NCBI RefSeq assembly: GCF_000247815.1
Contig: NC_021676.1
Location: 7,749,092 to 7,813,091, forward strand
Length of the DNA stretch: 64,000 nucleotides
Direction of reading: 5' to 3'
DNA from: Ficedula albicollis
Lineage: Eukaryota; Chordata; Aves; Passeriformes; Muscicapidae
In this document: one piece after another, positions 42,147-52,215 of the stretch
Layout of the letters: each line of letters begins with the position of its first letter
Position numbering within the stretch: the stretch's first letter is position 1
Notes under the pieces: model-generated
What the model saw: the letters and a program-made list of their open reading frames with translations, nothing else
Told to the model about the DNA's origin: nothing
Databases searched by the model: none
Position numbers and translations under genes: made by a program

Positions 42147-42148
42147 GG
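42147..42148 (+). promoter_or_regulatory. Candidate 3' splice site before the MBNL3 leader exon
   Basis: A polypyrimidine tract followed by CTGCAG, then GTTGCTG, gives a textbook vertebrate acceptor. It lies 55 bases after the 612-base G run. If used, MBNL3 transcripts have at least one non-coding exon upstream, either in the island just before it or as far away as the 7.7-10.8 kb island. Confidence 0.55.
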
Positions 42149-42262
42149 TTGCTGAAAAGTGCCTTTCCTGAAGCCACCGCTGCTTGGATTTCTGTCTAGG
42201 GCTGCCTCTCTCTGCCCCTCGCCCCCCTCTCTGTTTAATTCGGCGTTGCTTGCGGTCCGTGC

Positions 42263-42264
<2 letters not shown>

Positions 42265-42307
<43 letters not shown>

Positions 42308-42318
42308 ATCTTTTATGT

Positions 42319-42350
<32 letters not shown>
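42265..42350 (+). repeat. G42 run and nearby T31 run
   Basis: G occupies 42,265-42,306. After a 13-base spacer, T occupies 42,320-42,350. Both would lie inside the leader exon, where a G tract could form a quadruplex in the RNA. Confidence 0.95.
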
Positions 42351-42353
<3 letters not shown>

Positions 42354-42473
42354 CCCCATTTACACGCAGTTTGCTCAGCCATTTTATTTTTTTTCCTTTC
42401 CCCGACTATGTAGCAAATATTTAAAAGAAAAGAAAGAGGAAAAAAAAAAGCAGACATCCATTTGCCTGTTTTG

Positions 42474-42883
42474 ATGCTCGTGAACCATAATTTTTAGAAG
42501 CAAGAAATAGAAGGAAAAAAAAAAACAAAACCCGAAGTTTTCTCCCCAAGGACCGAGACCATTCCACAAACTGAAGTGCTGCCAGCAGCATATGCTTTTT
42601 GCAAGAATAATTGAAACCATTAACTGGAGAGCACAGAATTCTTTTGAAAGTCTGCCAGTTATTTGCAAGTAACTTTGGCAGTGGCACAAAATATAACACT
42701 TGTATTTTAACTTCTACAATTGCACTTTTAGGAGCTGGCCTCTAATTTGATTTTCAGTTGTTCTGATAAGATTTCTATTTTATGATTGGCTTTATGTTTA
42801 ATTCTTGTTTAAAGAAACACGATTTGACTTAAATGAAAACCTAAGTGCTGATGAATAGGAGTTCTACCAAAGCAACAAGTTAG
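42474..42883 (+). promoter_or_regulatory. Cluster of short upstream ORFs in the MBNL3 leader
   Basis: Five short ATG-initiated ORFs precede the MBNL start: 42,474-42,497 (7 codons), 42,592-42,672 (26), 42,782-42,832 (16), 42,833-42,844 (3) and 42,851-42,883 (10), counts excluding stops. Two further ATGs lie just upstream. The one at 42,314 reads through the T run to a TAG at 42,411, and the one at 42,408 sits immediately before that same stop, making an ATG-TAG start-stop pair. None overlaps the main start. Such an array usually lowers translation of the main ORF unless it is spliced out or bypassed by an internal transcription start. That the cluster is functional is inference; the ORFs themselves are read directly. 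Confidence 0.5.
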
Positions 42884-43017
42884 TTATTTCTTCACGTTTA
42901 ACTTGAATTCACTTTTTTACCCTTTTTTTAAAAAAAAAGAAGAAAAAAGAAGATCAGCAGTAAATATTACCCTGAGGAAGGGTGCGATTGTTTGCATTTT
43001 AATTTTTGTTTTTTAAT

Positions 43018-43191
43018 ATGGCTGTGAACGTTTCCCTGGTTCGTGATACAAAATGGCTGACGTTAGAAGTGTGTCGAGAGTTTCAGAGAGGGACTTGTTC
43101 TCGGTCTGATGCAGAGTGCAAGTTCGCCCATCCGTCACGGAGTTGCCATGTGGAAAATGGTCGAGTTATTGCCTGCTTTGACTCCCTAAAG
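43018..43191 (+). CDS. MBNL3: Muscleblind-like protein, first coding exon (MBNL3-type), partial
   Basis: This exon encodes the first 58 residues of a muscleblind-like zinc-finger RNA-binding protein, a nuclear and cytoplasmic regulator of alternative splicing and mRNA localisation that binds YGCY motifs. Visible features are the family N-terminus with [14 protein letters not shown] at residues 9-22 and a complete first CCCH finger, Cys19-X7-Cys27-X6-Cys34-X3-His38. The first cysteine of finger 2 is Cys53, and the exon stops at Lys58, so finger 2 is split across the intron as is usual in this family. The ATG at 43,018 is the first in-frame Met after an in-frame TAA at 43,000, and it has G at +4. 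The exon ends AAG|GTGAGG. Paralogue choice: AVNV at the start, His44 before VENGR and Arg41-Ser-Cys resemble MBNL3, whereas MBNL1 and MBNL2 have Gln at 44 and Lys at 41. This comparison is from memory. The family is near certain; the paralogue is likely. Later exons lie beyond the window. Confidence 0.93.
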
Positions 43192-46100
43192 GTGAGGACT
43201 GGAACGCGTGCTTTACCTCAGCTTCCTTGCTTTTCTTTCCCTTTGAGTGGCTCGGCGAGCAGGGTGTGGGATGTGCAGAACAGCTGTTTACTGCTCTGTG
43301 TCTGCAGGGAGGATGCAGCTCCTGCAATCCAGGCTGAGTCTGACATCGGGTGCACTGCCTGGAGTGCCGGGCATTGCAGGGAGAGAGGATTTTACCCAGG
43401 GCATTTTTCAGTGGTAGCCCAGGTCTGATACAGCTGTCCCTGAAACAGAGAACACGGACTGTGGGCAGCAAATGAAATAAAAAGAGTAGAGAGAACTAAA
43501 ACCCAGTTTTGAGTGTCCAGATCATATCAGCTGTGCATTTGGTGCAGGGACCAGAAATGTGCTTTTAACGGGCAGGAATGAAAGCAGCATTTTAAGATAA
43601 TGAATCAACTTTGCACCTATTTCCTGGAGACAGAGTTGCAAATGCACTTTAAGGTTGTCCTGTAGATGAGGACCAGCCAAAATATTTGGAGAACAACATT
43701 TCCAGAAATGGCTATTGGGAAAATGCTTTCTGCTAGGGACACACGAACTCGATGGCACTGCCAGGCCTGTTGGAGCTATGGCTGTGCCTTAAGGTTGGTG
43801 CTAATCCTTGCAGAGTCGATTTTGGAGGCAGGAAATGGCTCTTGGTTGCTTGTCCCTGCTGGAGTTCCAGGGGTGACTTTCAAAAATACTAAAGACATGG
43901 ACTGTGGGTCAGGGTGAGGAGTGGGGGGGCTCACAGGAGGGGGATGTGGGCATCTCTTTCTGGCCTCCTTTTACCATGGTTCTTGGGAAAGGAAGATCCA
44001 CTTTTTCTTTTCTTTTTTCCAAATATATGACTTCTCTGAAGTATTTTTACTCTTGAGACAATATGGATAACTGATAGCAAATGAGAATTCTTGTCATTGT
44101 GTTTAATGTTTTGACCAAGGTAATCAACCTGGTAAAATTTCTAGAAGGGGTCTGGACAATTTTATAATCTTAAAAGTTTTCTCTTGAACTTCAACTGTTG
44201 CTTGAAAAGATTTGTTTTTATTTTTATGAGCATAATGAGTAACAGAACTAGTAGAATTATATATGCAGAGGTTCAGACCAGGACTGGATCTGGACTAATA
44301 CTAGTCTACCCATTTCTTCCTGTTAGTGGCTTCTTCATATTTTCATTTCTGTTCTCTTTTTCCAAGAAGCTCAAGTTTTCTGTTTGCATTCGGTTTTTTC
44401 TTTTTAATCTGATTGTATAAAAGACTCTTAGTTATCCAATGACTTTCAAATGTTCATTTACATTGCTGGTTTGTCGACAGTGAGAGGCAAACATTTTTTT
44501 TTATCGAAGGAAGAAAAAATCTTGTTCTTTATGCCCTTGAAACTTTTGAACTGTAGCCAGTGGCAATGGAAGTACTTTTAATGAAGAGATTAATATGTTC
44601 ATATTTCATAGTGTTTATTTGTGAGTGGAAAGGAGGGCTGTCACACTGTGGAGGGTAGTTTTGTGCCCCTTGCTGGTGTTTGCAGCATCTTGGGGAGGTT
44701 CCCTGTGCAGCCACCCAGCTTGGCTGGGCTCTGAGCTGTGCTGTCACCCGGTGTGTGACGCTTCCCCACGTGTGCTGTTGGCAGTGCAGTTCCTGCAGCA
44801 CGCCCAGGCTCTCTGTGCCAGCCCCTCTCTGCACAGCTGGGACCATGGGCAGCTGGAGTTCAAATCCCACCCACTGGTATGAGCAAACACTTTTTCCACT
44901 TCAGCAGTGGGAATGGCATGGGGAACACCATGTTAAGAAAACACAAAAAAAAAGAAAACCCGGGGGAAGGAGTAGGGTGTGATCTTCTACAGCTCGGAGT
45001 GTTTCCTGTGTAACTGGCTGTTAAATAATGTTCTGGTTGCAGTTTCCTCTTGACTCAGTAGCAGATGCCCAGTATGTGCTGGCAGAGAACAGATTTTTTG
45101 GACTTAGGAAGGCCTCATGGAGGGCTGATAACTCTGTCTTTAGGAAGTACTCGAGAGAGGTCTGACTGTGCAGAGCACTTGGCCAAAGGTGATGAGGCTG
45201 TTTCTCCACCCCTCTTTGCAGGGAAGACAGTGGGTCTTGGAGCACTTCCTTCAGCCCCATGGATGCAGCAGCTCTCAGTGGGCAGAGCTCTGTATCCCTG
45301 TGCCATGGAGGGCTGCTCCAGTCCAGTGTGTGTGTGTGTGTTGATAACTCCCCCGGGGACTGAACCCTCGAACAATGGTCATTCTGTTCCTGGGCCAGAG
45401 CTGGGCTTGCAAAGCCCTGTTTGCAGTGGTCTTGAGGGGCTCATGGCTGTAAGGGTCACCAGAGAGGTGTCACATTCTGAGACCCTTGAAGAGGCTTTTC
45501 TGCCCATCCTGTGGATGTCTTTGTGCCCAGCAGCTGTGGAACGCTGACCCTCTCTCCTGCGGAGGGCTCAATAGCTGCTTAGTGCTCTCTTGTCTTTTCA
45601 CGCCCTGCATTAGCAGAACATCTGTGTTGCTTTATTGGAGGCAGGATATAGGATGCTTGTGGCTAATAAGTTTTCCCCTTGTCTTGCAGCCACCCAGGGC
45701 TTTGTTCAGACCTTGCTTATCTGCATCCATTGTGTGCTGCTGTTGCCTGTTTTTTTGTTCTCACAGACCTCTTAAGCTTGAACAATGCCTTCATACAGGA
45801 ACTTCTGATAACCCAGCAAACAATGGTTTCACCCCGCTGGTCAGGTCATGCACAGCATCCATATGCTTACTGAAACCCTTTTCCCCCTTTTTCCTCCATC
45901 TCCTGTAGTAGTTCCACACCTTTTCCAATGGGAAAAAGCAGTAGTGCTTCCAGAAGCAGTCAGACTGCCTCAGTGTGGGTTCTTTCACAGGCAACTGTGT
46001 CCTACCTGTAATCTTGTGAAGAACACAAGGACTCCTTGAAGGTAATGGGGGCCCTCCCTGATGCTCAGGTGAGGGTCACCAGAGCATGATCTGCAGGAAC

Positions 46101-48387
46101 GTTGTGTATTGTGCAATGCTTTGGTTGTGAAATATCTGGTCTTGATTAGGCTGAAAGTGCAAGGCTGGATTCTTGCTGTCCTGAGCTGTGTTTCTTTGAA
46201 GGGGGAGTTTGCACATTTGTAGGCAGCAGAAGGAACCTTTCTCAAGCAGATTGATACAAAACTTAAAAATAGTTCCTTGCAAAAAGCTGTGATTTGAATC
46301 AGATGCCAAGAGAGCTCTCACTCTACTCGTGCATCCCTCCTTGTTATTCTGGAAGCAGTGTTCTCTGAATTAATTTGTGTGAATGGCAGGAGAGTCTGTA
46401 GTGCTTGATTGCAGGGCAATCCAGAGGCACAAGAGCTGGCTATGCTGGGCCACCCCGCTTCCAGAAGTGACCACGAGGGCTGCTGACTGGCCACTGCTCT
46501 CTGGTACCTCCTGAGCAGGTCCTGTGGCACGTCAGAGACATTCTGAGCAAAGGAGAGGAATAAAAAAATCAGGAGGGTGGGATATGAGCCTGTCCAACTC
46601 TTAATTTCTGGACAGAAGGTCATTGGTCTTGTTTTCAGTTTTTAATGTTGTCAGGAAGGAAAAAAAAAGCATCATCTTTGGTCACTAAAGGAGCAGAGAG
46701 CTGAGAGATGGGGCATTAGGAGATGGTGACATATTACATAAAAATGTGTAGGTAATGCACATCAGGTGTTCAGAGAGGCTTTGATTTATACTGCTCACAG
46801 TTTGGGTATCTGCACTGATGACTTGGGGTTTAAAAAAATTTACAAACGCAGCTCTGTGAGGTGTGGGCTGAGGTTTTTTGCTGTTTAGGGGTTTTAAAGT
46901 TTTCTTTATGAACTTTATATGAATTGAAGCTTCAAAGAGCATTTTGAGATGGAAAATAGTGGGGTGAAAAATTTCAGTGATGTGAGTTTTGACTTTGGGA
47001 GGTCTCATATGAAAAACATTGTTAAACTATTGCATGTTTCAAAGCAGTACTCACTCTTCTAAAAGAAGGTGAAAAGTTTTCTGTGAACAGGCAGAAAGAA
47101 AAGTTAAAAGTAGGTTTGTCTAAATTGTCTATTTTCTAAAAGAAGTGTTATTCTCTGGTAATAATATTCAAAATCCCACGGCAATCCAAAAAGTTCACAC
47201 TGCTTAGGCAATGGATGTACTATATGATCTTGAAACTGATGTACCTGAGGCTGTTCCTCGCAGTTTTCATGCTAATTTGTACCTGGTTTATGCTGACTTG
47301 ACTAGAATTATTTCTGACTTACTGGTTGGCAATCAAATCTATTTTTTTAAAATTTAAATAAACTCCAAACTAGGAAACAACTAAAAACACCCACTAAACT
47401 TAGCATATGGTTACACTTTTAGAGAGGAAGAAGAAAGCAAACAAAGCCATAGTGATATTTTTGGAGACATTCCGACTCCATGTCTCAGCTCAGTGTAATG
47501 GAGATGTATATATTCCACAAGAGCAGTGATGAGCCAAGTGACCTGTGTGACAAACATTCACTTTTCCTTGGTCATTAAGCCACTTACCTGTGTGGTAACA
47601 GTAGATTTGCAGCAGCTTCCTGTCCACTCTGGATGCTTGTGTGTATTACAGCATGTCATAAGTGCTTTTCATAACTACCAAATCAAACTACTTAAAGTAG
47701 GGAAAATGTATTTAGACTCAATTTTATTTATGAAAACTGTTAATACTGTATTTCTCTGTTAATTTCTATATTTATCTTTGTATTTCTCTGTGTAGTAAGT
47801 TGGTATTTCAAGAAGAATAGGAGAGTTGTAGGGGCAGAATAATTGGGGCCTGATCCCTTTTTGTCTATAGGTTACAACAAGCTCCATGTTTTCACAGCTG
47901 AATTTATTTGGCACACATTCTGTCTATACTCTCTGTAGTGTCTTCAGAAGTTTTTGGCATCTGTGGGATGGAGAGCACTGATGGAGAAGCTAACCTGGCA
48001 CTGCCTGTGGCTGAGCATCTCCCAGGCCTGCCCCGGAGTCTGCACTGCAGATGCTCTCTGTGGGGTTAAGGCTGGTTACTTGAAGGTGATGTGTGACCTC
48101 CCTAGGCATGTTCAGCTTTCCAGGGAAAGGATACACCTTGTCCCTTTAATCTGCCTAGCTGATCTTTCTGTGGGACAGAGGTGTTACACACCATGTTTGG
48201 TTTGTTTAGTGTAATCCATTGGTTTCTCTGATGGCCCTGTAGTCTCATTTCATGTATCTGTGACTTTTTGACAGCTGAACCGTGGCAGATGAGCACTGGT
48301 GGGTTTTGCAGTCAAGGTTTAGAAGGTTGCTGCTCTGAGCTGTCCCCTTGCTTCTCTATTGCAGGTTGCTGCCACTGTGGCAGGGGT

Positions 48388-49225
48388 AGCAGGAGGACAG
48401 AGCACCTTAGGCACTCAATACAAAGCCCAGCAGCTGGAATTCCCTTGGTCCTGGCTCTCTGCAGAGCTGCTGGGTGATGAACTTGTGTAACTGGAAGCAG
48501 GCTGGTGTTACCTGGTGACAGTGCTGCAAGGACAGCAATAGACTGGGAGATGCAGGAAGGTCTTATTCATTGCCAGACATTTGCAAAGGTCCTTGCAGAG
48601 TCCTTGACAGGAATTCTTGTCTGTGCTCTAAAGTAAGGAGGTGATCTTTGAGGTGTGTTAGAGAGCGAAGAGGTTTGCCTTGTCCTTATCTCTGCTGGGT
48701 CTTTGTAGCTGAGCAGCCTCAGCAGGGAGCACTACCTTGGCCTTTACATTTACAAGGACATGTGCTTTGTAATCTTGGTGTTGTCCAATGTAACATGGCA
48801 AGAAAGAGCAGGAGGACAGAGCACCTTAGGCACTCAATACAAAGCCCAGCAGCTGGAATTCCCTTGGTCCTGGCTCTCTGCAGAGCTGCTGGGTGATGAA
48901 CTTGTGTAACTGGAAGCAGGCTGGTGTTACCTGGTGACAGTGCTGCAAGGACAGCAATAGACTGGGAGATGCAGGAAGGTCTTATTCATTGCCAGACATT
49001 TGCAAAGGTCCTTGCAGAGTCCTTGACAGGAATTCTTGTCTGTGCTCTAAAGTAAGGAGGTGATCTTTGAGGTGTGTTAGAGAGCGAAGAGGTTTGCCTT
49101 GTCCTTATCTCTGCTGGGTCTTTGTAGCTGAGCAGCCTCAGCAGGGAGCACTACCTTGGCCTTTACATTTACAAGGACATGTGCTTTGTAATCTTGGTGT
49201 TGTCCAATGTAACATGGCAAGAAAG
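48388..49225 (+). repeat. Exact 419-bp tandem duplication in the MBNL3 intron
   Basis: Copies at 48,388-48,806 and 48,807-49,225 begin AGCAGGAGGACAGAGCACC and end CAAGAAAG. I found no difference between them. No gap or N marks the junction. Either it is a very recent duplication, perhaps polymorphic, or an assembly false duplication such as two haplotypes joined head to tail. Confidence 0.92.
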
Positions 49226-52059
49226 ATGAGGTATCTGTAGGTTTCCTGGCATAGACTAGTTCTGATGCCACCCTGGAGGGATGCTCTCAGCTCATTGCTC
49301 ATACTCCTGCAGAGGGTGGATGTTTGGTGGCTGTGCCCCAGACCTCCTGACCCCACATTTCTCCTGGGGGCTTGCCCACACAGGAGCAGATGCCTTTGCT
49401 GTTGCCTGTGTGAGAGTGCCAGTCTCATGCTTGATGTCTCTGGGACAGATTCAAGAGGCTGGCAGAGGTGTAGGCACAGGCTGGCATGTTGGGAGGCACT
49501 CCTAATGCAAGGGGCAAGGACAGGAACACCATCCTTGTCTGTCTTCTTGCAGCTGATTAATTGATTGCAGCTTTCCCTTGGGCTTCAGGCTTATGTACTT
49601 TTCCCTTTGTGTGTGTTGGAAAGCAGAGCTGTACCCACAAACTGGTCCTGAGACCACACTTTGGAGGCCAGCCTCTTCAGGGAGATGAGCCAAGGAAATT
49701 CAGCAGTGGGGTTTTGCTGCCAGCCTCGCCCCTCCTTTCCTCACCAGGCAGCCCTGGCAATGCACCTCTGCATTTGCTCCTGCCTGCAGCTCATGTTGCC
49801 TCGTTCTTCTCCCTGTGGCGTGAGCAAACCACCATCCTCAAAGGGTAAAGCCAGAGCATTTACATTATTAATATTAGCCAAGAGTAACCTTGGGTTTCTG
49901 GTTGGGAAGATGATGGTAAAGTGCTGACTGCTGCTCACGCTTGCCTAAAAAAGCAGGAGAGAAATTCTTTTGGGATGTTGACTCTAAACCCTTCTGAGCT
50001 TCTGTGTGTGCTTAAGCAGATTCATTTTGAAACCTTTTATGGGCATATTGCAATGTTCACTGGCCATGGCATGCCACCTCCGGCTCCTGAGGCTTGCTTT
50101 CCTGCTTGAAGGGCAAAGCCCTGCAGACCAAGGTTCTGGTTCTGCAAAATACTTAAACCTGATTTTAAGTGCTTTAGAGTTCCTGCAGGCAGCAAAGAGC
50201 TCCTTGTGCTGGAGTGAGCTGTTGCATCAAGTTTTGAGTGTGGGAAGTGGTCTTCTTGGCCACTGTCTAAAAGGAGGAGAGCTGCCCGTGGTCGTTTGCT
50301 CTGCCACCTTTGGCTTTTGGGAGTTGCTTTGCACTCACACCTTGAGTTTTCAGTCTTGACAAGCCTGCTGGGATCTGCAAGCACAAGCTCCATGCCTGTG
50401 ACCCAGCACAACAGCAGGGAGATGCTCTGTGAGCCCCAGGGGCTTCCTCTGCACAGGGAGGAAGGAGATGAGGTGCTGGGTTCAGATAGCAAGTGGCTGT
50501 GCTGGCATTCACCCTGCCTGCTGTGAGTCAGAAGTTGGCCAAGGGAGCACAAAAAGGAGGTGTGTGTGTGTGTATGGTGAGCTCTGGCACCTCAAATGGT
50601 GCCATGTTGCAGAATATGGCGCTGCCAAATTCTGCTAGGGAAGAAGTTCAAGCATTACGTCTTCCAGCCCTGATGGGTAGCAGTAGCTGGGGTTGAAATA
50701 AAAGCACCAAACCTACAAGTCTCTATGCCTGGGCAGAGTCTGGGGCAAAGAGGATGCTTGGCTGTGATGCCCTGTCTTGCTGCAGTGTCAGTGAAGCTTT
50801 TTAGGGACTTCTCATGCTCCTGATTGCATTAGGCCAGCAGAATGAGCTGGGGGGAAGGTGATGAAAGACCCCTTCAAGGGAAGTGACTGAACAAGCACGG
50901 GGAGTTGGTGTATTTCTTCAGTGGCATAGCATCAGTTTGATGTAATCCCTTAGCTGACAATAGCTTTCTGCCACTTGATTCACCCGTCTGAAGGAGGGTG
51001 CAGCAACATGCTTTTATGTAATTGAGCTGTTTAGAAGCTTGAAAACAAATATAAACAAGATGTGCCAGGCTTTTTGGAGAGCCCATCGCCTGACATCTCC
51101 CACAGAGCATTTCAATAAGTGGTTAGATTTCCAAGTGAGGAGCTGAGCTCTTTGAAATTCTGCCCCTATAAATACTGTTTTGCTGGTATTAAAATAAATG
51201 CTCTGAAGACCTTGGGTGAATCTTGCCCCATGCAAGGCACAGTTTTACTTCTGGCTTATTAATACTATTTTATTGCTGTTCATAAAACAGCAGGGGCCCA
51301 GGCACTGACCCCCTTCCTCTCCCCATATAGTGCTCGTGCCGTGTATGATGACAGTCTTTTGATTAGAGGAAAGGCCAAGGATTTGGAAAACCACCTTTCA
51401 GAGCCTTGTGATGATGCAAACTGCTTCAAAGTGTTGTAATGTCGGTCTCTGTGCGTAATTGCACTTTCTGACCTCGCAGGAGCAGTACCAAAAAAAAAGC
51501 CTTTGAAGGCTGAGTGTAGCTGAGCTGCTGTAGTAGCACGAGTCTGGGTGTTTTAGGCAGGTGTCCTAACTGAGTAAACATTTTAAACCTGGCTCCTTCC
51601 AAAGGAATAGCTATCAAGCATGCTTAGTTCAGTAAGCTTACCTGCCTGTTAGGAAAGCCCCCTGTTCTGTAATGGCAGTGAAAATATTCAGCTTAACCAT
51701 AGCTAATGTGTTAGGATAGTAAAATCTTTCTGCTGTCCACACAGTAGAGAGTACATGGCACAAAAGTAATGCTGATCCCTTGGGAGCCCTGGGTTTTGCA
51801 TCTGGCTCTCTGAATGTCTAGTTAGTGTTTGGCTTTGGTTTAGGATTTCAGTGACATGGTTACTTGATGTCCTCACCATCAGAGGAGCCGGATGCTGGAG
51901 TGAGGGATTATTAACCACTAACTCTGTATTTTTACCTCGTCTGTCTGAAGCCAGGACCTGGGAATGGCTCAGTGCTGTTCTCTGCATGCTTCAGTTCCAA
52001 GCTGAAAAGGTGCCTTTCTGCAACATTTAGCTTAAAGCTGTGAGGAAGAGGCATATACC

Positions 52060-52215
52060 TGAGAGGGCACGATTGGCTTGCTGGGACATGAGCATACTCA
52101 AATCAAGCAATTCCCCGAGTTTGTAGTGAAATGTTACGGCAGATGGCCCGCTTACAATGCGGGGTATTATTAGAACCATGATCGGTGCTAATAAGGTCAT
52201 TGGCGGTGGGGGAGG
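52060..52215. promoter_or_regulatory. Candidate intronic enhancer or conserved element
   Basis: Within the MBNL3 intron, this block has several CpGs, an E-box-like CAGATGG and motif-dense sequence such as GCGGGGTATTATTAG and TGATCGGTGCTAATAAGG, unlike the CpG-poor intron around it. Preserved CpGs in an intron suggest constraint. This is a texture-based guess. Confidence 0.25.

Larger units (their letters stand above)
42148..43017 (+). other. MBNL3: 5' untranslated leader of the MBNL3 exon
   Basis: About 870 bases lie between a strong candidate 3' splice site and the MBNL start codon. The splice site has a pyrimidine-rich TTTCTCTTTTTCCTGCAG ending at 42,147, with a branch-like CTGAT 26 bases upstream. 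No good donor is apparent between it and the ATG, so I infer one exon holding leader and start codon. The first 120 bases are GC-rich and full of YGCY motifs. Then come a 42-base G run (42,265-42,306) and a 31-base T run (42,320-42,350). The remaining 650 bases are AT-rich with several upstream ORFs. Muscleblind genes are known for long, conserved leaders. If transcription instead starts inside the island at 41-42 kb, this would be continuous with exon 1. The exact boundary is an inference. Confidence 0.6.

Noticed and set aside
43006..43428. MBNL ORF starting at a TTG (43,006) and running to 43,428
   Set aside because: In a vertebrate the ATG at 43,018 is the start, and the family exon ends at the donor after Lys58; the tail is intron.
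50096..50175. Weak resemblance to the palindromic repeat at 39.2 kb
   Set aside because: Only short matches such as TTTTAAGTGCTTT; too little to call a second copy.
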